Shown: in pieces, positions 26,394-35,496 of the stretch | Layout of the letters: each line of letters opens with the position of its first letter | How positions within the stretch are numbered: the first letter of the stretch is position 1 | NCBI GenBank assembly: GCA_027026255.1 | Contig: JALVOT010000009.1 | Coordinates: 89,833 to 153,832, forward strand | Source of the DNA: Caldifarciminota bacterium | Lineage (GTDB): Bacteria > Hydrothermota > Tepidihabitantia > SM23-42 | Length of the DNA stretch: 64,000 bases | Reading direction: 5' to 3' | Notes under the pieces: generated by a model | Told to the model about the DNA's origin: nothing | Databases searched by the model: none | The model's input: the letters and a program-made list of their open reading frames with translations, nothing else | Position numbers and translations under genes: made by a program

Positions 26394-27719
26394 TTAGAAG
26401 GTGAATGATAGGATATAAGCCCTGGATGGTATATTAAGGCCTGAGCAGAGACCAAGGGAAATCGCTGTCTCGGGATGAAATTGCAGTCTGCTGTGGCTTT
26501 TAGAACTACCTGCCTTAATTAGTTTTGCAGTGATTAATGAACCGACTACATCACCGATCAAGGCTGAGCTCCAATAAAGCCTGGAGTCCCGGGAATTTGT
26601 CAGGTATGCGATACCTACGCCGGTTAATGCCCCGGCATAACCACCGAGACAAATAATATTTCCTTCACTTTCAGTAAAATTTCTGTTTCGGATAATCTTG
26701 TATCCTGCGGCAGAGCCCAGACCAAGGCCGACAAGTCCGGCAGCGATATAAGCATTTTCAGAAAATTTTTCTTTACCAACCCAGGATAATGCTACTGGCA
26801 GAGCCAGTCCTCCTACTATCCCGGATTGTTGAAAAATTATCGGGTCTCCATCATCTAAAGACAGTTTTTTTGTTAATAATACACCGGCTGCCATACCACC
26901 ACCAAGTCCGACCAGTGAAGTAGCAAGATACTGTTTACCGCTGAATCTATGGTTTTCCCAGTTGTCGAATAAGCCAAGCATAGCTGCTGCACCGACTGCT
27001 GAAAAATCACCGGTAGTAAAAATTGTGTGACCCCTGCCCATACTTAAATTGAATCGATTAACCGACTGAAATCCCATATATTCACCGACTATACTGCCGC
27101 CGGTTGTAATGAATGCTCCGGGGCTTTTAAACAAATGCATTCCGCCCATAGCACTCAGGGCGCCGGCGATGTATAATCCGTGAATTCCGCCGAGCAGATA
27201 CATTTCCGCATGTGCCTTTGAAACATCACAATGACCTGTTGATAGCAGTGGAATAAAAAATCCCGCTGCACTTGATAGCATATATATTGCGACTCCGATA
27301 TGTGCGTCTTTTGGTCTAACCCCTGCGGTTATAAGGGGTGCCTGGGTACCATAGGCAAAGATAAAAGAGTATCCAAGGAATCTGCTGAAACCAGAACGGT
27401 CTCTGGCTCCTTTTCCCTGAATTTTAAGTTTTGTAATTTCATTTTTTATCTGTAACCGGGTCTCTTCTGAAATAGGGATGCGTTTTTTCACAAGTGTTTT
27501 ATCTTTTTTCGAGTATATTTCAATAACATAAGAAGAATCCGGTTTACGAAGTAAAAGGGCTTTATTTATTTCTGGATAGTTTGTAAAAAATGTAATCTCC
27601 TGTGCCATAAGGCTGTCAATTTCATAAATCTGCCCTGCGGGATCAAATGGGACCTGTGTTTCTATTATACCGGCATTTGATTCAAAACCGATGATGCTGA
27701 ACAGAATTAAAAACTCCAT
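26394..27719 (-). CDS. Glycine-rich multi-helix membrane protein of unknown function
   Basis: 441 residues with an N-terminal signal (MEFLILFSIIGFESNA) and a short soluble region (about 17-105). About ten hydrophobic glycine/alanine-rich segments follow, each with motifs such as GAYAGALTGVGIAYL or GLVGLGLGSAAGYKI. The repeated G-rich pattern suggests an internally duplicated membrane domain. I recognise no family. AAGGAGG precedes the start. The left end of a MITE-like element begins 67 bases upstream. Confidence 0.7.
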   Translation of the reverse strand: MEFLILFSIIGFESNAGIIETQVPFDPAGQIYEIDSLMAQEITFFTNYPEINKALLLRKPDSSYVIEIYSKKDKTLVKKRIPISEETRLQIKNEITKLKIQGKGARDRSGFSRFLGYSFIFAYGTQAPLITAGVRPKDAHIGVAIYMLSSAAGFFIPLLSTGHCDVSKAHAEMYLLGGIHGLYIAGALSAMGGMHLFKSPGAFITTGGSIVGEYMGFQSVNRFNLSMGRGHTIFTTGDFSAVGAAAMLGLFDNWENHRFSGKQYLATSLVGLGGGMAAGVLLTKKLSLDDGDPIIFQQSGIVGGLALPVALSWVGKEKFSENAYIAAGLVGLGLGSAAGYKIIRNRNFTESEGNIICLGGYAGALTGVGIAYLTNSRDSRLYWSSALIGDVVGSLITAKLIKAGSSKSHSRLQFHPETAISLGLCSGLNIPSRAYILSFTF

Positions 27720-27744
27720 TTTTACCTCCTTGTATTATTATATA

Positions 27745-27772
27745 ATTATAATCAAAAGAATAATTATTTCAA
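27745..27772 (-). promoter_or_regulatory. Promoter of the glycine-rich membrane protein gene
   Basis: Minus strand: TTGAAA (27772-27767), 16-bp spacer, TATAAT (27750-27745). The end of the mobile-like element lies 13 bases beyond the -35. Confidence 0.65.
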
Positions 27773-27785
27773 GTATCTTGAACCC

Positions 27786-28165
27786 CTGACTCCTCTCCAC
27801 TGTTTGTTTCGGTTTTTTGTAAGCACAATATAGCCGGGGGGCGTCTCGCCCCGAGGCAGGGCGCCCGGCGAGTATGAAATGAGTTGAGGATGACAAACCT
27901 CCAGCGGGCGGCGGGGACGCCGCCCGCGCTGAAAAAAATGGAAATGCCGCCCACGCTGAGAAAAATGGAAACGCCGGCCGCACTGAGAAAAATGGAACCG
28001 GGCGAAAATAGCAGAAAAATTTTTCAAATGACCAATAAATAAAAGTAAAACGAAGTTGTTGAATATTTTTCGTCTTGGTTTACTAATCTCAGGGAAGTTT
28101 ATTCTGTCCAGAATACCGTTGCAATTAATCAAGGAGGCATAATGAAAAAAGTAAAGAGGAGTCAG
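27786..28165. mobile_element. MITE-like element, copy 1
   Basis: A 380-bp element bounded by CTGACTCCTCTCCAC (27786-27800) and the imperfect inverse GTAAAGAGGAGTCAG (28151-28165). Inside are the hairpin GGGGCGTCTCGCCCC (27838-27852), a very strong GC-rich hairpin near 27901-27931, and about three 27-base tandem units (core GCCGCCC..GCTGA.AAAA). An AAGGAGG followed by ATG lies at the right end. It is about 85-90% identical to the copy at 45909. No transposase is encoded. I see no target duplication here, so this copy may be the older one. Confidence 0.8.
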
Positions 28166-28177
28166 AATATAAAATGA

Positions 28178-28205
28178 TTGACAAAAATTGAATATTGAAT
28201 AGAAT
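28178..28205 (+). promoter_or_regulatory. Promoter of the DUF2273 gene (leaderless)
   Basis: -35 TTGACA (28178-28183), 16-bp spacer, -10 TAGAAT (28200-28205). The ATG at 28211 is only five bases downstream and has no ribosome-binding site. The promoter starts 12 bases after the MITE-like element. Confidence 0.65.
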
Positions 28206-28210
28206 TGTAT

Positions 28211-28381
28211 ATGAAAAAATTCAGTAAGCCGATACTCGGGGCGGTTGTTGCGGGAATAGTTGGTGTATTCTTTGCCGTGGTGGGATTCTGGCGCACCCTG
28301 ATGATTGCCTTTTTAATCGTTCTGGGTTATCTTATCGGCTCATATTTAGAAAGCAAAAAAGAGCGAGAGAAAGAAGATTAA
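28211..28381 (+). CDS. DUF2273-like small membrane protein
   Basis: The 56-residue product has a short basic N-terminus (MKKFSKPILG), two hydrophobic helices separated by GFWRT, and a charged C-terminal tail (YLESKKEREKED). The helix-GF.(K/R)T-helix-YLIGSYLE layout matches the DUF2273 family of two-helix inner-membrane proteins. Those often occur with Asp23/AmaP envelope-stress genes, but none is adjacent here. There is no Shine-Dalgarno. The promoter spacing predicts a leaderless mRNA. Confidence 0.7.
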   Translation: MKKFSKPILGAVVAGIVGVFFAVVGFWRTLMIAFLIVLGYLIGSYLESKKEREKED

Positions 28382-28652
28382 TTAGAAACCCGGACTTTAT
28401 AAAGATGCGTGATTTTATTTTGAGGCAATAACCCCAATTATTTTTTCTGATTTGTACGAAATAACCCGGTGCCGAAACTATTAGTGGTAAGAATAAAGAT
28501 AAGTTTTTGCACAATACCCTTAATTATCTTGTTGGATTTATCGTTTTCCATTTATCAAGCCGGATTCGTAGAGATTCAAGAGCCAATTTTAATATCTGAT
28601 TTTGATTAAATCAATCCCTTTCGGTAAGATTGTTTTGACTTAATTCGCTATA
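28382..28652. other. Intergenic region before parA, no gene seen
   Basis: About 270 AT-rich bases with no convincing coding frame. I looked for a parS-like palindrome (GTTTCACGTGAAAC type) for the ParAB pair and found none here. Confidence 0.5.
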
Positions 28653-28680
28653 TTGACTTTCTCGGAAAATTTGTTACAAT
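28653..28680 (+). promoter_or_regulatory. Promoter of parAB-dapAB (leaderless)
   Basis: -35 TTGACT (28653-28658), 16-bp spacer, -10 TACAAT (28675-28680), six bases before the parA ATG. Another TTGACT lies about 20 bases upstream. Confidence 0.7.
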
Positions 28681-28686
28681 ACTGTA

Positions 28687-29445
28687 ATGAAAAAGATCGC
28701 GCTGTGCAATCAAAAAGGCGGCGTAGGAAAGACTACTACCGCAGTAAACCTTACTGCTGGTCTGTCTCTGGCGGAGAAGAATGTATTACTTGCAGATATT
28801 GACCCTCAGGCTAATGCAACAAGTGGTTTTGGTATTGATTATAAGAATCTGAAGATTTCGATTTATGATTGCCTTTCATCCGCGTCTAATATCAAGGATG
28901 CGATTATTAAAACGAAATGGCCAAGGATTGCGGTTTTACCTTCTACACCGGACCTGGCCGGCGCAGAGATTGAACTTATTGGTGAAAAGAACCGGGAATT
29001 TTGTTTAAGCCGGGCATTACAACTCGTTGAGAATGAATATGATTACTGTATTGTTGATTGTCCACCATCCCTGGGTCTGTTAACGATCAATGGTCTGGTT
29101 GCCTGTGATAGTGTGATTGTACCGATTCAGTGTGAATATTATGCATTAGAAGGCCTTGAAAAATTGTTAAAAACCCTTAAAATGATAAAGAATAACTTAA
29201 ATAAACATCTTTATATCGAAGGGCTGCTTCTTACAATGTTTGATGCCCGATTGAATCTTACCAAAGATGTGGTTGAAGATATTCAGCGCCATTTTCCTGA
29301 TGTAGTATTTAAGACCGTTATTCCCCGTTCGGTACGGATTGCAGAATCGCCTTCTTATGGAAAATCGGTTATTCACTATCGCATATCATCTTCAGGTGCC
29401 CAGGCATATCTTAATTTAACAAGGGAGATATTAAACCATGCGTAA
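28687..29445 (+). CDS. parA: ParA/Soj chromosome-partitioning ATPase
   Basis: 252 residues with the deviant Walker A KGGVGKTTTAVNL near the N-terminus, Walker A' LLADIDPQANAT and Walker B YDYCIVDCPPSLGLL. It is of the small chromosomal Soj type, without an N-terminal DNA-binding extension. It overlaps parB by eight bases. No ribosome-binding site precedes the ATG, consistent with a leaderless start. Confidence 0.95.
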   Translation: MKKIALCNQKGGVGKTTTAVNLTAGLSLAEKNVLLADIDPQANATSGFGIDYKNLKISIYDCLSSASNIKDAIIKTKWPRIAVLPSTPDLAGAEIELIGEKNREFCLSRALQLVENEYDYCIVDCPPSLGLLTINGLVACDSVIVPIQCEYYALEGLEKLLKTLKMIKNNLNKHLYIEGLLLTMFDARLNLTKDVVEDIQRHFPDVVFKTVIPRSVRIAESPSYGKSVIHYRISSSGAQAYLNLTREILNHA

Positions 29446-30292
29446 GAGGGCATTAGGTAAGGGATTGGATTCATTGATACCTTCAAAAGAGGAAGAAGTT
29501 TTGGCTGAAAGTTATCGATTCATTCCAATAGATGCGATAAAACCCAATCCATATCAACCCCGGACAAAGATTAATGATGCCGATATTAAAGAGTTGGCTG
29601 CTTCAATAAAAGAAAAGGGTGTTATTGAACCGATTGTTGTCAAACGGGTTGATGACTATTTTATATTGGCGGCTGGAGAGAGGAGGCTTTTGGCAGCACG
29701 CAAGGTCGGTTTGAAAGAGATTCCGGCACTTGTAAAGGATCTTACAGATAAAGAATTACTTGAAATTGGTTTGATTGAAAATCTTCATCGTCAGGATTTG
29801 AATCCGATTGAAGAGGCGTGTGCCTATGAACAGCTCAATAAAAAATTTGGGCTTACCCATGAAGAGATTGCCCAACTTGTTGGCAAGGACCGTTCAACCG
29901 TAACCAATCTTCTTAGACTACTCAGCCTGCCTGAGCGATTAAGAAGATATCTGGAGAGCGGAAAGATGAGTATTGGTCATGCCCGTGCCCTGCTTGGACT
30001 GGATGATGAATTTAAAATGTTGGAGATTGGTGAACGTATTGTTACTGAGGAACTTTCGGTGCGGGCGGTTGAGGCATTGATTAAAAGAGCTATGAAAAAA
30101 CAGCGGATTACACCGGCGCGTGAAAAGGACCCGAACCTTTTAATTCTTGAAGAAGAGTTGTCAAAACTTCTCCATACCAAGGTGGTAATCAATTGGTTAA
30201 AGAACAAGGGGAGCCTTACTATCTTCTGTTACGAACTTGATGATTTTAATCGCATCTATGAAATATTAAAAAGAGGGAAAAAGGAGGTTTGA
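29438..30292 (+). CDS. parB: ParB/Spo0J chromosome-partitioning protein
   Basis: 284 residues. The ParB N-terminal CTPase/sulfiredoxin-like domain (IKPNPYQPR, GVIEPIVVKR, LAAGERRLLAARKVG, IENLHRQDLNPIEEA), the helix-turn-helix (LTHEEIAQLVGKDRSTVTNLLRL) and a short C-terminal dimerisation part are present. The stop overlaps the dapA ATG. Confidence 0.95.
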   Translation: MRKRALGKGLDSLIPSKEEEVLAESYRFIPIDAIKPNPYQPRTKINDADIKELAASIKEKGVIEPIVVKRVDDYFILAAGERRLLAARKVGLKEIPALVKDLTDKELLEIGLIENLHRQDLNPIEEACAYEQLNKKFGLTHEEIAQLVGKDRSTVTNLLRLLSLPERLRRYLESGKMSIGHARALLGLDDEFKMLEIGERIVTEELSVRAVEALIKRAMKKQRITPAREKDPNLLILEEELSKLLHTKVVINWLKNKGSLTIFCYELDDFNRIYEILKRGKKEV

Positions 30293-31170
30293 TGTTTAAG
30301 GGTTCTTATGTGGCAGTTGTTACACCTTTCAAACAGGGAATCCTTGATGAAGACGGTTTGAGAAAGAATTTAAGATTTTTACTTGAAAATAATTCCCAGG
30401 GGATTGTCGCCTGTGCCACAACCGGTGAGAGTCCCAGTTTGACCGATGATGAGTTTAAGAGGGTTATCGGTATAGCTGTTGAGGAGTGTAAGGGTAAGGT
30501 TTCGGTAATCGCCGGGGCCGGGACAAATTCTACCAAGAAGACGATTAAACTTATTGAAATGGCAACCCTGGCGGGGGCTGATGCTGCCCTGGTAGTTACA
30601 CCATACTATAATAAACCAACCCAAGAGGGTCTGTATGAACATTATCAGGAGGTGAGTCGGGCGAGTAAGATTCCTGTTATTATCTATAATGTTCCAGGAA
30701 GGACCGGGTGTAATATCCTGCCCAGTACTGTAGCACGGTTGAATAATGATTGTGAAAATATTGTTGGTATTAAGGAGGCAAGTGGTAATCTCGACCAGGT
30801 TAGTGAATTGGTGAGATTGTGCGGTGAGGATTTTGATATATTGTCCGGTGATGATTCATTGACATTCCCGATGCTTGCACTTGGCGCTAAAGGGGTTATT
30901 TCTGTGGTCGCCAATATTTTTCCAAATGATATGAGTATGATGTGTAAGTCATTCTTTGATGGTGATATCGTCCGGGCAAGAAGATTACATTTAAAACTTT
31001 TTCCTGTGGTGAAGGCGCTCTTCATCGAAACAAATCCTATTCCGGTAAAAAAGGCGATGGAGTTGATGGGTATGCCGGCCGGCAAGCCGCGATTACCATT
31101 GGTGGAGATGAGCGAAAAGAATGTTCCGACCCTGAAGAAGGCACTTTCTGATTATGGGGCCTGCTTATGA
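30292..31170 (+). CDS. dapA: 4-hydroxy-tetrahydrodipicolinate synthase
   Basis: 292 residues (start at ATG 30292 with AAGGAGG upstream). The Schiff-base lysine lies in VGIKEASGN and the catalytic tyrosine in VIIYNVPGRTG. The substrate-binding TTGESPSL and the TIM-barrel repeat pattern match DapA. It condenses pyruvate with aspartate semialdehyde, the first committed step to diaminopimelate and lysine. dapB follows with a four-base overlap. Confidence 0.95.
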   Translation: MFKGSYVAVVTPFKQGILDEDGLRKNLRFLLENNSQGIVACATTGESPSLTDDEFKRVIGIAVEECKGKVSVIAGAGTNSTKKTIKLIEMATLAGADAALVVTPYYNKPTQEGLYEHYQEVSRASKIPVIIYNVPGRTGCNILPSTVARLNNDCENIVGIKEASGNLDQVSELVRLCGEDFDILSGDDSLTFPMLALGAKGVISVVANIFPNDMSMMCKSFFDGDIVRARRLHLKLFPVVKALFIETNPIPVKKAMELMGMPAGKPRLPLVEMSEKNVPTLKKALSDYGACL

Positions 31171-31955
31171 TCAAGATTGTAGTATGTGGTATTTGTGGTC
31201 GGATGGGAAAGGAGATTGTTCAGTTAGTAGAATCACTCGACGATATTATGATTGTTGGCGGGGTAGAGGTTTCCGGACACAAAGAAATTGGTAAATCGAT
31301 TCATAATATTAATATATATGATGAACTTGCTGAAATTATTGGAGAGGCAGATTGTGTAGTAGAGTTCACAAATCCTTCGGCAACGATTGAGCATCTTTCT
31401 AATTCCGGACAATTTAAAAAACCCTATGTTATCGGAACGACCGGCTTTTCCGAAGAAGAGATTGATAGGATTAAATCATACTCAAAGGAATTTCCCATCT
31501 TTCTTGCACCAAATATGTCAAGGGGGGTAAATCATCTATACAATTTAATCAGGTTGACATCAAGGGTTCTCAGAGACTATGATATTGAGGTTGTTGAGAC
31601 CCATCACCGGAATAAAAAGGATGCACCATCGGGAACGGCAAAAGAGATTGTCCGGGTTATAGAATCGGTCAGGCCGGATACAAGATTTGTTTATGGTCGT
31701 GAGGGTATGGTGGATAAGCGTAAGAAAGATGAGGTGTGTATAAATTCGGTGCGGGGTGGAGATGTTGCTGGTGAACATCGGGTGCTCTTTCTGGGCGATG
31801 GTGAATTTATTGAACTGCGTCATTATGCTACATCCCGAAGATGTTTTGCAGCCGGGGCGGTTGATGCAGTTCGTTTTATAGTAGATAAAGGGCCTGGTCT
31901 ATACACAATGCAGCAGCTGCTTCCTCAGGGTCAAATCTCGACAATGGACAAATGA
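31167..31955 (+). CDS. dapB: 4-hydroxy-tetrahydrodipicolinate reductase
   Basis: 262 residues. The nucleotide-binding GICGRMGKEI, the 'EFTNPSAT' loop, 'GTTGF', and the catalytic EVVETHHRNKKDAPSGTA (His and Lys) are all present. It reduces the DapA product with NAD(P)H. It ends the parAB-dapAB operon. Confidence 0.95.
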   Translation: MIKIVVCGICGRMGKEIVQLVESLDDIMIVGGVEVSGHKEIGKSIHNINIYDELAEIIGEADCVVEFTNPSATIEHLSNSGQFKKPYVIGTTGFSEEEIDRIKSYSKEFPIFLAPNMSRGVNHLYNLIRLTSRVLRDYDIEVVETHHRNKKDAPSGTAKEIVRVIESVRPDTRFVYGREGMVDKRKKDEVCINSVRGGDVAGEHRVLFLGDGEFIELRHYATSRRCFAAGAVDAVRFIVDKGPGLYTMQQLLPQGQISTMDK

Positions 31956-31965
31956 TTTCTGATAA

Positions 31966-32135
31966 CAGGGGGTATATTCCCCTGGTTGCAGTATAAACCG
32001 CGCAATAATCCGCCATTCTAAAGTAAAACGAAGCGTTCTGAATCTGGTGCTCCAATGCTCTGATACCCAAGACCCGCACTATCGGGGCGAGACGCCCCTT
32101 TAGCTTTCCGGGGAGCTCAGAGGTCGTCTCGACCT
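31966..32135. other. Intergenic region with three hairpins, related to the MITE-like elements
   Basis: Hairpin CAGGGG-7 nt-CCCCTG lies at 31966-31984 and may end the dap transcript. GGGGCGAGACGCCCC (32084-32098) is the exact reverse complement of the hairpin inside both MITE-like elements. AGGTCGTCTCGACCT (32121-32135) shares the TCT loop. The words AAGTAAAACGAAG near 32021 also occur in both elements, so this may be a decayed third relative. The terminal repeats are not visible. Confidence 0.5.
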
Positions 32136-32170
32136 GCGAGCTGTGGTAGAGACAAATAATTCATCCGGGA

Positions 32171-32198
32171 TTGACAAATTTAATAAAAGGGGTATAAT
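32171..32198 (+). promoter_or_regulatory. Promoter of rtcB
   Basis: -35 TTGACA (32171-32176), 16-bp spacer, -10 TATAAT (32193-32198). AAGGAGG lies before the ATG at 32219. Confidence 0.75.
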
Positions 32199-32218
32199 TT
32201 TTTACAAGGAGGTATTTT

Positions 32219-33673
32219 ATGGGCTGGCAAGGTGAGTTGATCAAGATTGACAATTATCGCTATAAGATTCCCCGGACTTATAAATCAGGGATGCACACTG
32301 ATGGAATAATTTTTGCATCAGAGCGGATGATTTCTCAGATAAAAGAAGATAAGGCACCGGAGCAGGTGGCGAATGTAGCAACCCTGCCCGGGATTGTCGG
32401 ATATTCTATGGCAATGCCTGATATTCACTGGGGTTATGGTTTTCCCATTGGCGGGGTTGCCGGTTTCGATGTCGAGACCGGGGTTATTTCACCGGGTGGG
32501 GTTGGATATGATATTAACTGTGGAGTCCGTTTGTTGAGAACCGACCTGCGATATGATGACATAAAGAATAAGATTCCTGAACTTGTTAAGGCACTTTTTA
32601 AGAATGTGCCTTCGGGTGTCGGCTCGACCGGTAAGATTCGGATTGATGAACGGGAAGTAAAGGAGGTTTTAAGGCTCGGTGCAAAATGGGCGGTAAAAAA
32701 GGGTTTTGGATGGGATGAGGATATTGAGCGGATTGAAGAACACGGGTGTTTACAGGGCGCTGAACCTGACAGGGTATCCAGGCGTGCTCTGGAAAGGGGT
32801 CGGCCCCAGCTCGGAACCCTGGGTGCGGGAAATCATTTTCTTGAAATTCAGATGGTGCAGGATATCTATGACCGTGCCGCTGCCGAGAAGATGGGTATTC
32901 AGGAACCGGGACAGGTTACAGTAATGATTCATACTGGTTCTCGTGGTCTGGGTTATCAGGTTTGTGATGATAATGTTCGTCTTCTGGGTAAGGTGACTCG
33001 TAAATATGGAATAGATATTCCGGACCGCCAACTTGCCTGTGCTCCGATAAAATCTCCTGAAGGTGAAATGTATTTTGCTCAGATGGCGTGCGCAGCAAAT
33101 TACGCCTGGGCAAATCGTCAGTGCATTATGCACTGGGTAAGGGAGGCATTTGAAAAGGTTTTGGCGAAGAGGGCAGAGGATCTTGGGATGTTGCTTGTTT
33201 ATGATGTCGCCCACAATATTGCCAAGTTTGAAACCCATAAAGTTAACGATAGATTGATAAAGTTATGTGTGCATCGTAAGGGGGCAACCCGGGCTTTTTA
33301 TAAGGGACATAAGGATATTCCCGGGGTTTATAAAGAGATTGGTCAGCCAGTCCTTATCCCTGGAGATATGGGGAGCTCTTCGTATCTGCTTCTGGGAACT
33401 GCCCGGGCAATGCAGGAGACATTTGGTTCAACCTGTCACGGTGCTGGTCGGGTGCTTTCCCGGACCCGGGCGCTGAAAAAAACCCGGGGCCGAAGGATTG
33501 ATAAAGAACTGCTCTCAAAGGGTATATATGTTCTTTCTGCAAGTAGTGAGGTGCTGCGTGAGGAGGTTCCCGAGGCATATAAGGATATTGATATGGTTGT
33601 TGATGCAGTGCATAATGCAGGGATTTCCAGAAAGATTGCACGGATGAGGCCGTTGGGTGTGGTAAAGGGCTGA
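32219..33673 (+). CDS. rtcB: RtcB RNA ligase
   Basis: 484 residues, the length of archaeal/bacterial RtcB. Metal-binding motifs are visible: GGVGYDINCGVRLL (Asp and Cys), LGAGNHFLE, and MIHTGSRGLGYQ. STCHGAGRVLSR contains the histidine that is guanylylated in the family. RtcB joins 2',3'-cyclic phosphate to 5'-OH RNA ends in tRNA splicing or RNA repair. No archease or RNA cyclase gene is adjacent. uvrC follows after 13 bases, so the two may share a transcript. Confidence 0.96.
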   Translation: MGWQGELIKIDNYRYKIPRTYKSGMHTDGIIFASERMISQIKEDKAPEQVANVATLPGIVGYSMAMPDIHWGYGFPIGGVAGFDVETGVISPGGVGYDINCGVRLLRTDLRYDDIKNKIPELVKALFKNVPSGVGSTGKIRIDEREVKEVLRLGAKWAVKKGFGWDEDIERIEEHGCLQGAEPDRVSRRALERGRPQLGTLGAGNHFLEIQMVQDIYDRAAAEKMGIQEPGQVTVMIHTGSRGLGYQVCDDNVRLLGKVTRKYGIDIPDRQLACAPIKSPEGEMYFAQMACAANYAWANRQCIMHWVREAFEKVLAKRAEDLGMLLVYDVAHNIAKFETHKVNDRLIKLCVHRKGATRAFYKGHKDIPGVYKEIGQPVLIPGDMGSSSYLLLGTARAMQETFGSTCHGAGRVLSRTRALKKTRGRRIDKELLSKGIYVLSASSEVLREEVPEAYKDIDMVVDAVHNAGISRKIARMRPLGVVKG

Positions 33674-33686
33674 GCGTTTATTTTTG

Positions 33687-35462
33687 ATGTCGTCTGAGCT
33701 TAAGAAGGCTTTTGAACAGGCTCCGCGTCTGCCCGGTGTATACCTTTTTAAGAACAGCAAAAACCGAATCATATACATCGGTAAGGCGACAAACTTAAGG
33801 AATCGCCTCGTTTCTTATCTTAATCGTGATGACCCGCGTGCCCGGATTTTACTTCGTAATACTACAAATTTCGATATTATTATTACAGCTTCAGAGACCG
33901 AAGCCCTTACATTAGAAGAGTCATTGATTAAATTGCATAAACCACGCTATAATGTCCGGTTAAAGGATGATAAAAAGTTTCCGTACCTGAAATTGACCAT
34001 CGGCGAAGATTTTCCCAGAATATTCTTTACCCGTGATTTGCGCCCGGATGGGTCTTTGATATTTGGTCCTTATACAAGTGCCCGTGCCCTGAGGCGCACC
34101 CGTGATGCCCTCTGTAGAATATTTAAACTCGTCTCCTGTACCCGGGATTTATCAAAATCTTATCCAAGACCCTGCCTTGAATATAATCTTTCCCGGTGTG
34201 CTGGTCCGTGTGTGGGTAAGATTGGTAAAGTAGATTATCAACAATCAGTAAAGAAGGCAATTCAGTTTCTAAGGGGTAATTCTGATGAACTGGAAAAGAA
34301 GATTGAAAAGAAGATGTGGGACTATGCCCGAAAAGAAAATTTCGAGGCGGCAAAGATTCTTCGTGACCAGCTTCTTGCAATCCGCAGGATTTCCCGGCGT
34401 CAACAGGTAGTAACCGGTGATAATATCGACCGTGATATTATCGGTATCGCAAGGACCGGATTAAATTGTGTCGCCTGTCTATTTAGAATCAGGGCGAATC
34501 GATTAATCAGCAAGGAGATATTCCATCTGAAAATCTCATACCATACGAGCGATGCAGAGATAGCCGGTGCATTTATTCGTTTGATCTATACCCATCTCTC
34601 TTTTGTTCCCGGGGAAATTGTAATATCGGCCACACCACAACAATGGGATGTGCAGAAGAGATGGTTTCAGGAAAAGGGATTTAAGGTGAAACTCGGTTCG
34701 ATGAAGAAAGAGTCCATAAGACATCTATTGGGATGGGCAGAGAAGAATGCGGAAAGTGAACTTGCAAAAAAGGTGGTGAAGAAAAGAATTCCACCCGTAA
34801 TCCTTGAACTACAGGAACTGTTGAAACTTGCCAAACCACCACGCTGGATTGAGGCGTTTGATATATCAAATCTGCAGGAAAAGTTTGCCGTCGGTTCTTC
34901 AGTCGCATTTTACGACGGCCGTCCGCATAAGCAGCGTTATCGTCGATATCGGATTAAAAGGGTAGCGGGTCAGAATGATTTTGCAATGATGACCGAGATT
35001 GTGAATCGTCGGATAGAGGATTTAAAAGAAGAGAAAAAATTCCCTGAACTTTTACTTATTGATGGTGGAAGGGGGCAGCTGAATTCGGCACTTAAGGTAT
35101 TGAAAAAGGTTAATTTAGAAATTCCGGTATATGCACTTGCCAAAAGAAGTGACCAACTTTTTGACCCGAACGGTAATGTAGTTTCCCTGCCTATGAATTC
35201 CCGGGCTGTGATATTCTTGAAGAGATTGAGGGATGAGGCACATCGTTTTGCAATCACCTATCATCGAAAGGTGCGAAAGATGGTTTTGACCAGTTCCCTG
35301 CTCGACCGTATTGCCGGGATTGGTAAGGGAAGGCGATTGAGAATTTTAAAGTATTTTGGTAGTATTGATATGCTTAAAAAGGCATCTGAGGATGAGATTG
35401 CACGGGTTCCCGGGATTGGAAAGAAACTTGCCCGGACAATCTATCAATGGCTCCATACTTAG
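33687..35462 (+). CDS. uvrC: UvrC, excinuclease ABC subunit C
   Basis: 591 residues from ATG 33687. Features in order: GIY-YIG nuclease (LPGVYLFKNSKNRIIYIGKA), the four-cysteine-like region (CLEYNLSRCAGPCVG), the UVR domain (KMWDYARKENFEAAKILRDQ), the RNase H-like nuclease (EAFDISNLQE, LLIDGGRGQLNSA) and the tandem helix-hairpin-helix (IAGIGKGRRLRIL, VPGIGKKLARTIY). It makes both incisions in nucleotide excision repair. uvrA lies about 3 kb downstream in its own unit. Confidence 0.96.
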   Translation: MSSELKKAFEQAPRLPGVYLFKNSKNRIIYIGKATNLRNRLVSYLNRDDPRARILLRNTTNFDIIITASETEALTLEESLIKLHKPRYNVRLKDDKKFPYLKLTIGEDFPRIFFTRDLRPDGSLIFGPYTSARALRRTRDALCRIFKLVSCTRDLSKSYPRPCLEYNLSRCAGPCVGKIGKVDYQQSVKKAIQFLRGNSDELEKKIEKKMWDYARKENFEAAKILRDQLLAIRRISRRQQVVTGDNIDRDIIGIARTGLNCVACLFRIRANRLISKEIFHLKISYHTSDAEIAGAFIRLIYTHLSFVPGEIVISATPQQWDVQKRWFQEKGFKVKLGSMKKESIRHLLGWAEKNAESELAKKVVKKRIPPVILELQELLKLAKPPRWIEAFDISNLQEKFAVGSSVAFYDGRPHKQRYRRYRIKRVAGQNDFAMMTEIVNRRIEDLKEEKKFPELLLIDGGRGQLNSALKVLKKVNLEIPVYALAKRSDQLFDPNGNVVSLPMNSRAVIFLKRLRDEAHRFAITYHRKVRKMVLTSSLLDRIAGIGKGRRLRILKYFGSIDMLKKASEDEIARVPGIGKKLARTIYQWLHT

Positions 35463-35496
35463 GGTTTTCTGGTTTGTCCGGTTCATTTTCCGGTCG

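Noticed and set aside
27764-28132. A 122-codon minus-strand frame across MITE-like copy 1, with a similar frame at 45952-46281 in copy 2
   Set aside because: The similarity follows the DNA repeat, the product is a low-complexity Arg/Pro/Gly/Phe repeat made by the hairpins and tandem units, and there is no ribosome-binding site. I treat it as element DNA, not a gene.
28382-28686. parS site for the ParAB pair
   Set aside because: I saw no GTTTCACGTGAAAC-like palindrome in the intergenic region. A diverged site cannot be excluded by eye.
31966-31984. Riboswitch in the intergenic region after dapB
   Set aside because: Only simple hairpins are present and the downstream gene is rtcB. I see no conserved lysine-riboswitch core.
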